This document shows, one piece after another, positions 38,101-42,800 of a DNA stretch of 64,000 nt; the stretch's first letter is position 1, and each line of letters opens with the position of its first letter. Location of the stretch: positions 11,718,001 through 11,782,000 of the forward strand of contig OX637334.1 in assembly GCA_951799405.1 (NCBI GenBank), written 5' to 3'. The position numbers were made by a program, and so were the translations under genes. This DNA is from Agapetus fuscipes (Eukaryota; Arthropoda; Insecta; Trichoptera; Glossosomatidae). A model generated the notes under the pieces. That model saw only the letters and a program-made list of their open reading frames with translations. It was not told the origin of the DNA and searched no databases.

Positions 38101-41100
38101 GTGATTAAAAAAAAAATAGTTCCATTACATCTATGTAAACGTAGGGCGCTGAAAACTTTCTAGCTGATAAACAAATACTCAAAGCCTGTTTGAGCACTAA
38201 CAGTCATGAAAAATTCTGTAATTTGTGGTTTCCACGGTGCAAGATGTAGAAAAAAATCCTTAATGTGTCATCTATAGGTGCCATTACCTTAATTGTCCAT
38301 GTAAAGTCTGAAAAGATTCTGCCTCCTCATTTAAACCAGAGGAAAATAAAGGGATCCATGGTCACAGTCCAACTGAAATGAAACCGACCTATGGAAAAAC
38401 TCCCTTCGGAGGACGGAATAATCCTTCTTCACGGTTCAACTGGAGTGAACCGGTCAATTCACTCTTAGGTGAAAATTATAAGATTATGGCCAATAATCTT
38501 GATGTATTTGTGTGATCGTCTATTTAGTGGCTATGACCCCTCGATGTGCGATAGGTAGAAACAGAACGTTGTGTCATTTTTTGTTTTACTGTCTCAAAAC
38601 CTACCTTTGTAGTGGACCCAAATTCTTTAATGATGGTGAGGATGAATACAGATGTGCCTAGCTTAATAATATTTTAATTAATTTAATTAACTAGCCCAAA
38701 GGTTACAATGCCGAATTATGCACGATTTTGCATTCGCGTAGTAGCGTGTTCGATTTTATTTCTGACAAAATTTCCGCGAGATTCGTTTATTTAAAATCTG
38801 ACGCCAGTTAATGCAGATGAATTTATTTCAAAGACAAGTACAATAATAACAGCTCAATAAAACAGGAAATAATCAAACATCAATTGAATAATAGTTATTT
38901 GGTTAGTATTGTTTTAGCAAAATTAAAGAAAATATGATTTGATCTTTTCTGCTTCTTTCTCTCTCCCTGCGCCGTAGTTCTAACCAGCGGTTGTAAACAT
39001 TTCTCGCCCCAAGATCACTTACCTTTCGTGGATTCTCTTTGCTGTGGAAGAATTTCATTAGTGTGTTTTAGGAAGGGATTGATTTTAATAACTGGTACGA
39101 CAAACCGGCCCAGTAGAAGATGACTCCCTTCACCCCAGCTTCCTTGTAAATGGGATTCCTCATTTGCTCGTAAGCAAGAGAGACCCAAAATCGAAGAAAG
39201 CTCATCTTCCTCTTTCCTCCAAGAATTTAACAGGTTGGCCCCACGGCCTGGTCCTTTCAGACCACGGGAAGGATATTTTAGAAGGGACTGGCCCTAACCT
39301 TACTCCGCGTCATGAAATAACCGAACGCCAAAAAAACAATGAATGGAGACTTTTTAAAACTCGATCGCCATGTCGAGGCTCGCACTGTATTTTTGGTGTC
39401 AGAATCCAGCAGGAACTAGGTGTTGTGATGTTGGAATGACGTCAGTTGACTCCAGCCCATAACAGAGGAACAATGGAAGCTATATCCAAGTCATGATATA
39501 AGTCTGGTAGTAACCTCGTCCCTCGTTCAGTGATGATGTTGAGGACACAGATAACCATGGCCGAAGGAGAGGTCAAGCTATGAACCAAAGGAAACATAGG
39601 ACGTGCTCCGGAGCATGGCTCCTTGTCAGTCAACATTGGATTTATAGTTTTGATGGAAAGTTTTGGAAGCCGAAAGCTTTCACTTCCAACACAATGCGAA
39701 CTCCTTCATAGCAGCAAAGAACCGTTAGGTTCAGGTATTTCAGATATTAAGCAAACAGCGTTCAATTCTTTCTGACACAGGTGTTCTGTGAGAGAGAAGG
39801 TGTGTTTGTTAGTAACTGCAAGGCTGTGGAAAAAGACAACAATTTATAAGCATTTCAGGACATTTGCGCCCCTTGATTGAAAGCTATGTTGAATTCACCC
39901 CTTTTAACCTGAAAGACAAACATTTTATTTACAATACGAAATGTAAATTTTAAGATCGGAGTACTCAGCAACAGCAGTCCCTCGGACTGAAACATAGGCA
40001 ACAAATAATTTTCAAAATGTGAAAATTGAATACATTTTAAAACACAAGTTAATTGGATTAGTTTAGTGTGTTAGAAAATAATTTGAAATCTCTTATCCTT
40101 TCTGCGAAGCAGCTCAGCAAACTATGTGTTTACGCGAATTAATGGATTTTATTATTAAATAATTAAATGCGCCTTCCCGTTCAGCAACCACTGGTTTAAT
40201 TTTATTTTATTCAAAAATTTCAATCGGAAGTTATTTTTATGTTCGAAAGTTTGAGAATCACTGCGTTTACGGAAATTACATATTTAGCATACTTTTAGTT
40301 TTAGACAGCACACATGAAAAATACACCCCGGAATATTATGTTGGCAAATATTTAATTATTATTACAACCACGTAAATACTTATTCTCCCTTAAATTCCGT
40401 ACGAACGATTTGCTTGAAGCCCGGCGTCTTTATTAAGAGAAGAATCTTTTTTAGTCTATTTAAATTTTCTTCCGAATTAAAACCCGATTTTAATTTAAAT
40501 AATTTGTTTCGAATTTGTTTAGCTCAGATTTATGATACATATAAGCCCGTGCTTCCCGATTGACTGTCGCGACCCGAATCCCATCCCTTTCTCTCCTCGT
40601 TCCAGGACTCACTCCCAGTTTGACTTGCATTCCCCCACCAGGAGGTGCAATCAGGCCATAGGAAAAAATACGTATGGACAAGAAAAACTCTTCCTACGCA
40701 AATGTGATACGCCCACATACATAGGAGCTTCAATTATTTTATTTTATTTTTGATGAAAAGCTTGGATCATCACAAGTCTCATTATTTTGACAAACTGCTT
40801 GTTTATGGACTAGGAAGGGGCAGGGGAGGGCCAGCTGCCCCCCCCCCCCCTGGAAGAGAAAAATTAACCTAAATAATCCCAAATCATTATTAAATTGTAT
40901 TGCAATTAATGAAATGACAATTTTTCAATCATGGCTTGCCCCCACTTAGAGATATGCGACATATGAAAGCTGCTGATATTTTTTTCATAAAATTAAAAAA
41001 AAACGGAAATTGCGTGCCTACCCCCCCCCCCCTCCCCCGTCGTCAACGATGATCTTCAATTTTCCAAAACCTGCCCCCCCCTAGATTTAATCCTTGGTAC

Positions 41101-41739
41101 GCCCTTGGGTATATGTGTTCCCATCCCAATTTAAACGGGGTGTATTTAAAACCAACATCAATAACTACTTCCTCTCAGTATCTCTACATGGCCAGTGGTT
41201 GACATTAGAGGGTAGCTTTCCTGGATATGTTGCCATGGTCCATTGGCGGCAATATGTTAAACATAAATAGCAGCTGCACGGTGCACTCACATTAATAAAA
41301 TTTTAGTAAGTTAGAAATAGCTACATAAAATAAAAATTGACAAATATTCTGGCATAGAAAACAGCATTGATATCCTAGGGCAGGCATATATAAAACAGAC
41401 AAATAAGCGGCCCAGACACGCTTGTGCTTATCAAGTAAATCATCCTAATTGTAGTTTTTGCCTTCCCATTGAGAATCAGATGTAATAACAAGTAGTCTAT
41501 GAATGGTGAGATACTACATATTTTGCTGTAATCTTTTTACTCATAAAATATTAATATGATAAGCATCAAACTGTTGAAACATGATACAAAATTCATATTT
41601 TTTATTGTAGCTGTTGGTCAACGAGGATGCCCCACGTAAGGAAATGGTCCAGCCTTCCCCACCCAGCATGGACATTCACCAGTTTGCAGAGAAGCTGATT
41701 CCTCTGCTGGAGCAACACTTCAGCATTAAACATCACCAG
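5116..41739 (+). CDS. Probable moonraker (MNR/OFIP-like) centriolar protein gene, 12 exons, 3' end not found
   Basis: Joined exons 5116-5181, 5371-5482, 8440-8603, 9307-9578, 10639-10759, 12502-12618, 33336-33464, 34466-34594, 34680-34821, 36090-36204, 36952-37192 and 41611-41739 give 579 open codons; every intron is GT..AG and every phase agrees. The N-terminal part has a basic helix (QAIKKVRRERLKQKEQELW), the middle is helical with SRNYLYQIGHQ and VVIMQLNDLIEEN, and the C-terminal half is Ser/Asn/Lys-rich and probably disordered. Spacing of helical residues across exons 5-8 resembles the moonraker family, centriolar-satellite proteins needed for centriole duplication and ciliogenesis in vertebrates. 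That comparison is by eye; the X-box at 4974 supports it independently. Human moonraker is about 970 residues, so C-terminal exons are probably missing here. Alternative: an unrelated coiled-coil protein. Confidence 0.62.
5371..5482 (+). CDS. Exon 2, basic helix
   Basis: It starts after TTGCAG and ends before GTAAGT in phase 1. It encodes QAIKKVRRERLKQKEQELW followed by ESFCAKELSQPS. An alternative acceptor at 5346 (AAAAAG) would add eight residues (IVGEVDLQ) in the same phase; both have weak pyrimidine tracts. Confidence 0.65.
5683..7018. mobile_element. Non-autonomous pogo-like element rich in its own terminal motif
   Basis: Perfect inverted termini begin GGGGAAAGGTGGGATACTTG and are flanked by TA at 5681-5682 and 7019-7020. 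The 15-mer GGGATACTTGATCCC, or its complement, recurs inside at about 5875-5945, 6596-6652 and 6976-7007, at least nine times in all. A TA duplication plus a transposase C-terminal remnant (6041-6395) points to the Tc1/mariner-pogo superfamily. It lies in intron 2 of the moonraker-like gene. Confidence 0.8.
6041..6395 (-). pseudogene. C-terminal remnant of a pogo/jerky-like DDE transposase
   Basis: Two overlapping frames join at a frameshift near 6280. The first (6395 to about 6290) reads MSCLPDSSSDSDFLS and then EDKVLVKLSQ. The second (6280-6041) reads KKTVKCFVGKVLTQKE, VKFLRRK, TFPTVEDISVV and DIQKLPQP. A KxFVGKV..VKFLRR..FxxPxVEDxxxV pattern is familiar from the C-terminal tail of insect DDE-type transposons of the pogo/jerky group. 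The catalytic core is absent. Confidence 0.6.
7019..7440 (+). other. Intronic stretch without gene
   Basis: AT-rich intron DNA. Short open frames show no domain or conserved motif. Confidence 0.5.
7443..7840 (+). mobile_element. SINE with 5S-rRNA-like head, tRNA-like unit and LINE-like tail
   Basis: 7443-7521 resembles 5S rRNA with an internal deletion: it opens GTCAACGACGTTACCATG and ends TACTTGGATGGG..ACCGC..ACACCGCGTGTCGTTGGC. 7533-7605 is tRNA-like, with an A box near TAGTCCAGTGGCAA and a B box near GGATTCAGATCCC. The body ends AGGGCTCTTGAGGTGTGATA followed by AATATTATTATT. The tail motif also occurs at the 3' end of the LINE at 52603-53210. A second copy with the same tRNA-like head lies at 10192-10530. 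Confidence 0.75.
8167..8275. repeat. Short inverted repeat
   Basis: GCATTGCGTAAAACTCAC near 8172 pairs with GTGAGTTTTACGCAATG near 8250-8268. It may be a decayed MITE. Confidence 0.5.
8440..8603 (+). CDS. Exon 3 of the moonraker-like gene
   Basis: It lies between TTCTCAG and GTAAGT. It takes the phase-1 base of exon 2, and encodes DCLDLQLASKKSMLHEKPLV and, further on, SIDDLLLLQNEYDFLLDAEKC, ending in phase 0. Confidence 0.75.
9307..9578 (+). CDS. Exon 4 of the moonraker-like gene
   Basis: It follows TTCATTACAG and ends before GTAAGA in phase 2. The 90 codons include DNMVSSEPVIIPQITSKEGY and KLDSVRSKIIQNLENI. A second good donor (TCT then GTAAGA) at 9541 could give a shorter splice form. Confidence 0.75.
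9665..10024 (+). mobile_element. LINE 3' fragment with CTAT tail
   Basis: 9676-9918 reads NPALLRQIDLYVPDN, then CRTNLPRVM, VWRAMAMLNE and VDIF. This is the pattern of the C-terminal end of many insect non-LTR polymerases (NP.LL..I...VP...CRTN...R....N....DIF). About 85 bp of 3' UTR follows, then AATAAATCTATCTATC at 10000-10023, a microsatellite tail of the LINE type. Confidence 0.65.
10192..10530 (-). mobile_element. SINE, same family as 7443-7840, interrupted
   Basis: Read on the minus strand, 10530-10455 is a tRNA-like head (GACCGGTCC, B box GGGTTTGATTCCC). It matches 7530-7605 at many positions. The body resumes at about 10345-10195 and ends GGCTCTTGAGGTGTGATTCA. About 60 bp between them (10385-10445) belongs to the inverted-repeat family at 21331-21487. 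Confidence 0.65.
10639..10759 (+). CDS. Exon 5 of the moonraker-like gene
   Basis: It lies between CATTTCAG and GTAAGT. With the two bases of exon 4 it begins CSQVHNIVMPEDAAELLIAQ and ends FSRNYLYQIGHQ in phase 0. This helical segment is the start of the region most like moonraker. Confidence 0.8.
10760..11990 (+). other. Intron 5, first part
   Basis: No gene was found. An inverted repeat is present at 11298-11556: a block around CGCACGTTTAATAATAAAGA pairs with its complement near 11518-11550. It may be a small DNA transposon. Confidence 0.5.
11991..12197 (+). repeat. LINE tail repeat, 5'-truncated copy
   Basis: It starts inside the unit at AATGGTTCACTTTGCGG and runs to TTTGCAATTCAGATTAGAG. 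It is diverged from the reference copy at 1629. Confidence 0.75.
12502..12618 (+). CDS. Exon 6 of the moonraker-like gene
   Basis: 39 codons lie between TTATTTCAG and GTAAGT, phase 0 at both ends. They read LNIVTKALNYCLPPRRWKPH and then RIVSLHQIILQAYS, a helix-loop-helix-like stretch. Confidence 0.8.
12691..12860. mobile_element. 170-bp MITE with GGGCTGGAAG termini
   Basis: The ends are inverted (GGGCTGGAAG..CTTCCAGCCC), and the match extends inward about 50 bp through ATTCTTACCTACC. The core contains AGATGGCCGC and GAACAGCTGATTA, related to the tandem units inside 46097-48045. No clear target duplication was seen. Confidence 0.75.
12861..13585 (+). other. Intronic stretch without gene
   Basis: AT-rich DNA with no coding or RNA signal that I can support. 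Confidence 0.5.
13588..15607. mobile_element. Tc1/mariner-like foldback derivative with 760-bp arms
   Basis: The ends CAGGGTGACTGGTAATTCGA and its complement are flanked by TA at 13586-13587 and 15608-15609. Inverted arms span about 13588-14362 and 14852-15607, each containing the transposase C-terminus and 3' UTR. The spacer between them carries the catalytic part of the transposase (minus strand). The element therefore looks like one transposon whose 3' half was copied in inverse onto the other side. It sits in intron 6 of the moonraker-like gene. Confidence 0.85.
14222..14757 (-). pseudogene. Tc1/mariner-like transposase remnant
   Basis: The minus strand reads NVWMGIVHNNLIGPFF, then a block containing HDGCPAHY, a TAG stop, PWPARCPDFTPCDF, a frameshift near 14400, and finally RERIVAAAQQIKDG, CRACI-like CRLCACIRNAGRQF and a stop. 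HDGCPAHY and WPARCPDFTPCDF are the second and third catalytic blocks of insect Tc1/mariner-type (DD34-37D) transposases. The N-terminal half is absent. A stop and a frameshift make it inactive. Confidence 0.8.
15608..16098 (+). other. Intronic stretch without gene
   Basis: AT-rich, with no feature supported. It runs to the left LTR of the gypsy element. Confidence 0.5.
16099..16386 (-). repeat. 3' LTR of the gypsy element
   Basis: 288 bp, differing from the other LTR at two positions that I found (CCGTCC/TCGTCC and GCCCTG/GTCCTG). On the minus strand it begins TGTAAAGATATTATGATACA. Confidence 0.92.
16426..17352 (-). pseudogene. Gypsy integrase core and C-terminus, cut off by the ISL2EU insertion
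   Basis: It reads YCEICIKNKSRG (last zinc-binding cysteines), then IIFIDTIGGFGGSRSTKKYL with the first catalytic Asp, LLTDQYPGINSKEFREF with the second, NTPFSNGLNERLNQTL with the Glu, and a C-terminal GDRVYVEN..IGPYEIVEKI fold. The histidines of the zinc finger lie beyond 24410, on the far side of the inserted element. Restoring the target sequence by removing one TA copy would leave the two halves out of frame by one base, so the gene may have been broken before the insertion. Confidence 0.9.
17672..19858 (+). CDS. ISL2EU transposase with THAP domain and DDE_4 nuclease, two exons
   Basis: Exons 17672-17860 and 18425-19858 (GTAAGT donor, TTACAG acceptor, phase 0) give 540 residues. Exon 1 is a THAP zinc finger: CVVPMC, then W, then CEDHF as the C..C..C..H ligands; the LKKGVLPH box after the splice is the AVPTF-like end of the domain. 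Residues around 130-150 are three near-repeats of SVDVDASA. The nuclease follows: a helix-turn-helix with YKVIGAHFGMSDSSICRIFK, IIDCLEI (first Asp), SCGYGGRATDSTI (second), WVMADRGF (third) and HVERVISRVREF (Glu). Order and motifs match Harbinger-type DDE transposases. It would cut and rejoin the element's ends in the nucleus. Confidence 0.9.
19925..20690 (+). repeat. 92-bp tandem repeat between the two ISL2EU genes
   Basis: About eight to nine units carry TTCATTTCACTTGTATGACT and TTTTTATTTACCTTGATAGC. The landmark TTCATTTCAC falls at 20021, 20113, 20204, 20296 and 20388, so the period is 91-92 bp. It lies just after the transposase stop, in the convergent 3' regions. Confidence 0.85.
21331..21487. 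mobile_element. Hairpin repeat with hammerhead-like centre
   Basis: Arms 21331-21369 and 21447-21487 are inverted copies (TAAATGGTAAAACATTGTTT and complement). The centre reads, on the minus strand, TTGAAGGTGCC, a loop, GGCGAAAAT. The right arm and the following TGGACTTTCACTGTG also occur at 56340-56385, so both belong to one family; 10385-10445 is a third piece. Confidence 0.6.
21540..21774 (-). repeat. LINE tail repeat inside ISL2EU
   Basis: A minus-strand copy starting CCCTTGACTTATAGGTTGGT at its 5' boundary, with the middle shortened near the GGAAGGTCGGC position. Confidence 0.85.
21891..24064 (-). CDS. ISL2EU second protein: SWIM zinc finger plus YqaJ-type nuclease, three exons
   Basis: Exons 24064-23934, 23629-23433 and 22861-21891 splice in phase (2, then 1) to 432 residues, starting MTEKGFEKAQ. 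The exon 2/3 junction creates a SWIM finger, CVCEDCPASQ joined to GGCKHA (C.C..C.H). The third exon holds a YqaJ/lambda-exonuclease-like domain: WYELRYGRITASKIHEA, RGRKLEELVF (Glu), GASPDGV (Asp), VLEIKCPS (Glu and Lys) and FFAQIQMQMH. This Glu..GxSPDG..ExKCP..QxQxQ layout is the family's catalytic set. Such proteins accompany ISL2EU transposases; their exact role is not settled. Confidence 0.88.
23095..23335 (+). repeat. LINE tail repeat in an intron of the YqaJ gene
   Basis: It runs from TTGATATGAGTCTGACC to TTTGCATCTTAGATTACAG, opposite in strand to the host intron between exons 2 and 3. It is diverged. Confidence 0.85.
24413..25755 (-). pseudogene. Gypsy pol: RT C-terminal part, RNase H and integrase zinc finger
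   Basis: It contains FGLKTSPAIFQRILSNIL, the RT catalytic YIDDILIFS, the connection VPKTQKNVRQFLGKINFYN, RNase H with IYTDASIEGVGAIL, AIYLECLAIKEAV and YSDHKPLE, and the integrase HxxxH part (IHRDLCHIGIRQMQ). The first about 30 codons derive from a 124-bp insertion. The reading frame then runs into the end of ISL2EU. It once copied the element's RNA into DNA. Confidence 0.9.
25690..25812 (-). other. Insertion of about 124 bp inside the RT
   Basis: The RT palm should run from AFWSIPFR directly to IEDRKKTGFV. Instead, about 124 bp of unrelated sequence with stops separates them and shifts the frame. Its origin was not recognised. Confidence 0.65.
25737..26728 (-). pseudogene. Gypsy protease and N-terminal reverse transcriptase
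   Basis: The frame opens at the slippery site and contains VYDSGSNVSLINSK, the aspartic-protease active site (DSG). The RT start has SPFAAPVTLAFKKEENKKSR, LCIDFRDLNKIVVPQ and FSTLDINSAFWSIPF. The first Met is at 26666, but the family would enter by -1 frameshift from gag. It ends in the 124-bp insertion. Confidence 0.88.
26723..27829 (-). CDS. Gypsy gag
   Basis: 368 residues starting MDKLKFEFALLPAKDG. A retrotransposon gag core of helices is visible (AGDWYSSMLIKF, KMKFCESFATKGW). A C-terminal CKICEKL..H....C is a CCHC-like knuckle. It would coat the RNA in the cytoplasmic particle. The frame is intact. Confidence 0.85.
   Translation of the reverse strand: MDKLKFEFALLPAKDGKSNILSITSIGTSEDSTFIIPEEQQAIALHREVMKSQAYNKIKKTLNKRYQTRRVWIPITAELEKTYMDEDGNFQFEDMFLEERTQANLDALNKKETLEKVAEIKQYNPKHIAEKFIIEKFTSKNTNSEQWMNTFEKECSRFEIQSDENKIEILRLFLEKAAGDWYSSMLIKFTIKSEWSMWKMKFCESFATKGWNPVTYALSFRYKEGSLLDYAIRKEKLLLEMRSSIDTGTLVDLVAAGLPEIILNKINRQAIHDTIQLFSEISKYEHIMMNKKAFLTKKKYLNPRISNKSEEKTPCKICEKLNKGTRYHPESTCWFKTNRDDKFKKSFIKHVNNSLIEAELKETDSKNE
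26729..26735 (-). promoter_or_regulatory. A AAA AAC slippery site for -1 frameshifting (gag to pol)
   Basis: On the minus strand the gag frame reads GAT TCA AAA AAC GAA TAG. The heptamer A AAA AAC is in the correct phase, and a one-base slip opens the protease frame (KKRIETPLIKVKL). The gag stop is 4 nt after the heptamer. A downstream pseudoknot was not tested. Confidence 0.75.
27859..28146 (-). repeat. 5' LTR of the gypsy element
   Basis: 288 bp, nearly identical to 16099-16386. The internal boundary is at about 27858. A usual TGG-type primer-binding site is not obvious; the adjoining sequence is AAACTACAATTTTG. Confidence 0.92.
28188..28275 (-). repeat. 5'-truncated SINE, same tail as 7443-7840
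   Basis: The minus strand reads GCGCTTTCTATAGCA and then GGCTCTTGGGGTGTGTTTCA, matching the body and tail of the SINE copies at 7.4 and 10.2 kb. Confidence 0.65.
28414..28628 (+). repeat. LINE tail repeat
   Basis: It starts CCTTGACTGATAGGTTGG and ends TTTGCAGCTTAGATTATAG, with an internal shortening after CACATGCAGAATGTG. Confidence 0.85.
28629..29490 (+). other. Intronic stretch without gene
   Basis: AT-rich, with a short ATGT microsatellite near 29171-29186. No gene was found. Confidence 0.5.
29491..29630 (+). repeat. Partial LINE tail repeat
   Basis: Only the 3' half is present, from GATTTGAGGTTTGGTTTTTA to GCAACTTAGATTATGG. A near-identical segment around CCGCTAGGGGTGGCCAG lies on both sides (29403 and 29659). 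Confidence 0.75.
29747..29980 (-). repeat. LINE tail repeat, diverged
   Basis: On the minus strand it begins CTTTAACTTGTAGGTTGGCA and ends AACTTAGAAGATGGATTATC. Confidence 0.8.
29981..31204 (+). other. Intronic stretch without gene
   Basis: AT-rich DNA. The only structured piece is GGGGCGTTGCCCC near 31076. No coding exon compatible with the flanking phase-0 exons was seen. Confidence 0.5.
31205..32722 (+). repeat. Tandem array of six LINE tail units
   Basis: Six head-to-tail copies have unit starts at about 31205 (truncated), 31445, 31708, 31959, 32226 and 32487. Each unit is followed by a linker like GAACTAAACAAAATAATTT before the next CCTTGACTTATAGG. The period is 245-267 bp. The shared linker shows that the array grew by tandem duplication rather than by separate insertions. 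Confidence 0.85.
32939..33190 (+). repeat. LINE tail repeat, near-identical to 1629 and 50728
   Basis: It differs from the 1629 copy at only a few bases, including TTTCCCAATG for TTTGCCAATG and TATCCTTGC for TATCTTTGC. Confidence 0.9.
33336..33464 (+). CDS. Exon 7 of the moonraker-like gene
   Basis: 43 codons lie between CTTGTGTAG and GTACTG, phase 0. They read MLCRHMRVVWGLGSSTGSLH and then TLTLEANKLCSQLQLTINNK. Its GC content is higher than that of the flanking intron DNA. The preceding intron is 20.7 kb. Confidence 0.8.
33815..34080 (+). repeat. LINE tail repeat with TTTAGA microsatellite end
   Basis: It starts CCTTGCCTTATAGGCTGG and ends CAGCTTAGATTTAGATTTAG, showing that the tail grows by short tandem repeats. 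Confidence 0.88.
34081..34465 (+). other. Intron 7 remainder
   Basis: It contains a T-tract at 34138-34153. On the minus strand there is a perfect B-box-like GGTTCGAATCTCG near 34285-34297, a possible tRNA-derived SINE scrap. No exon was seen. Confidence 0.4.
34466..34594 (+). CDS. Exon 8 of the moonraker-like gene
   Basis: 43 codons lie between TTTCCAG and GTAATC, phase 0. They read EMEDACEVVIMQLNDLIEEN and then KGSTKAVSSTCDG, closing the helical region. Confidence 0.8.
34680..34821 (+). CDS. Exon 9 of the moonraker-like gene
   Basis: It lies between AAATTTAG and GTATTT, phase 0 to 1. It encodes IKSAESSTDKGNVCNRQ and then SLSCKSCHLEAGNIRKR. It has two CxxC-like cysteines and is otherwise polar. 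Confidence 0.72.
34850..35594 (+). repeat. Duplicated segment carrying a 54-bp minisatellite
   Basis: Segment 34854-35135 and segment 35153-35594 are the same sequence. Each starts ACTAAAATTTTCTTTC, has about 130 bp unique to the pair, then 54-bp units (GAGCATGGGATGTGCTCCAA..CATATTACATTTGCAAGATAA). There are three units in the first copy and six in the second. As 54 is divisible by three, long frames run on both strands, but these are repeat artefacts. Confidence 0.88.
35595..36089 (+). other. Intron 9 remainder with hammerhead-like motif
   Basis: Near 35940-35982 the minus strand reads CTGAAGACGTTAGC, a loop, GCTAACGTAACGTTGA. This is the CTGANGA-stem-AACGTT pattern seen at 2664 and 56225. 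GGATATTAGACGAACCGTT at about 35881 recurs at 54787. Confidence 0.4.
36090..36204 (+). CDS. Exon 10 of the moonraker-like gene
   Basis: It follows a T-rich tract ending CAG and ends before GTAAGA in phase 2. It encodes ENRYSMYTEGLSTNSKCK, a polar Lys/Asn-rich stretch, ending GYRRPRK. Confidence 0.72.
36240..36600 (-). mobile_element. CR1/L2-like LINE fragment
   Basis: The minus strand matches the LINE at 52870-53130 (AAGACCCTAGTTAGCGC, TTTCTATTTGCCGAGAAG regions). It covers the end of the RT domain and is decayed. Confidence 0.6.
36952..37192 (+). CDS. Exon 11 of the moonraker-like gene
   Basis: It lies between GATCGCAG and GTAAGT, phase 2 to 0. It encodes KDRNTSNNEGSASQDVLRK, AGLYAGKCTSSVYHRN and LKKQNVPSNNN, a low-complexity polar region. 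Another frame is also open across this exon, but only this one keeps the phase of both neighbours. Confidence 0.75.
37280..38288. mobile_element. TTAA-flanked non-autonomous element with repeated terminal motif
   Basis: Inverted ends begin GGTAATGGCACCTATAGATG, flanked by TTAA at 37276-37279 and 38289-38292, the target of piggyBac-type elements. TGTCATCTTTAGG or variants recur at about 37305, 37703, 37848, 37868, 38029, 38050, 38078 and 38269. No transposase was found. piggyBac ends usually start with CCC, so the superfamily is uncertain. Confidence 0.8.
38293..41610 (+). other. Intron 11, long stretch without gene
   Basis: No exon or domain was recognised. At 40810-41110 there is a repeat with long C-tracts and GTACGCCCTTGG at its end; its inverted relative lies at 52405-52575. 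A GC-richer patch at 40540-40640 and one at 39090-39660 have short frames without motifs. Confidence 0.5.
41611..41739 (+). CDS. Exon 12 of the moonraker-like gene (last one found)
   Basis: 43 codons lie between TTATTGTAG and GTATGT, phase 0. They read LLVNEDAPRKEMVQPSPPSM and then DIHQFAEKLIPLLEQHFSIK. If the donor is not used, the frame reads on for 25 codons to a stop at 41814. Further exons were not found before the convergent LIM gene. Confidence 0.75.
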
Positions 41740-41869
41740 GTATGTATGTCTCCATATCATATCTCATTTATGCAGGCCGTACTCTTAGTTAATTTTATAA
41801 GATTCTCATTCTAAGTCCAGTATTAATGTGCTTTTATTGTGGTACACATCTGCAAAAGTATTTGGTGAG

Positions 41870-42002
41870 TGTGATTTTGGAGTGGCGGCTCCAAATGCCT
41901 TAAATAAATTGCCACCTGTAGTTCAATTTATTGCCTACAACAGTCACTTCAAGAGACGTGTTAAGACCGATCTGTACACTGAATCTTTCAGGGTGCCCTG
42001 AA
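41870..42002 (+). mobile_element. CR1/L2-like LINE C-terminal scrap
   Basis: It reads FGVAAPNALNKLPPVV, then SHFKRRVKTDLYT and a stop, the usual end of the ORF2 of this LINE group. Confidence 0.6.
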
Positions 42003-42419
42003 AGTGGCAATGTCACAAAAAAGCGGCAATGAAAAATATCAAATGATTCTTCATCAGCATCATAGAGCCTTAGGGCAAGTGGGCTATGCTTGTGTAAACA
42101 AAAACCTAACTCAAGAAATAAATTATCTAAAATATTTTATTATTGGAGTCATATTGTACTTACATGGCTTTTCTCTCTTATATGATGTTCTGTATCAGTT
42201 ATCATGCTGTCTTTTTGCTAGGGGTGGCTAGTACCTCCAGCTTGTGTTATCCTAGAGCACTTATTTTATCTCCTCAGCATTCATCATTCTCTTGGTACAT
42301 CTATTCTCTTTCTCTCACTCTGCAGATTGCAGTCATTTGCTATCCCCCTTTTTTGATCAATCCATTTTTTCCTCGGTCTTCCACGCTTACTCTTGACATT
42401 CTGTTATTATTTTATTGTT

Positions 42420-42800
42420 ATTATCTTATTATCAAGAGAACAGACTGGTTTGATACAGACTGTCATGAGGCAACTAGGAAGAAAAATGAAGAGTATAAAA
42501 AAAATATTTCTGGCCACCGTATACATACATCTGCTCAATAAAAGTCAACAGACTGCATTGGCTGGGACACATTCAGCGAATGGACCATCGGAGCGTGGAG
42601 AAGGTGATTGTGATGACGAACCCAGAAGGACGCTGGACAGTGAGAAGACCATGAGCAAGATGGCTGGATGGAGTGGTGGCGGTTGCCGTGCAGTGGGAAT
42701 ATGGGACTGGAGGAGGAAGACGTTGGATAGACAGCGCTGGCAGCGGTTGATGAGGGAGGCCAAGATCAACCCCGGGTTGTCGTGCCAATGATGATGATGA
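42420..42800 (+). mobile_element. RTE-like LINE remnant, internally deleted
   Basis: TDWFDTDCHEATRKKNEEYK (endonuclease-RT linker pattern) is followed after about 45 bp by RLHWLGHIQRMDHRSVEKV (C-terminal domain). It ends in an ATGATGATGATG tail at 42790. It has stops and frameshifts throughout. Confidence 0.6.

Noticed and set aside
39164..39439. 91-codon frame MLVSKRDPKSKK
   Set aside because: No domain, no splice context and no relation to neighbouring exons.
42143..42541. A further plus-strand exon after an acceptor-like CTCTGCAG at about 42325
   Set aside because: The frame runs into recognisable LINE endonuclease-linker sequence, so it is transposon DNA.
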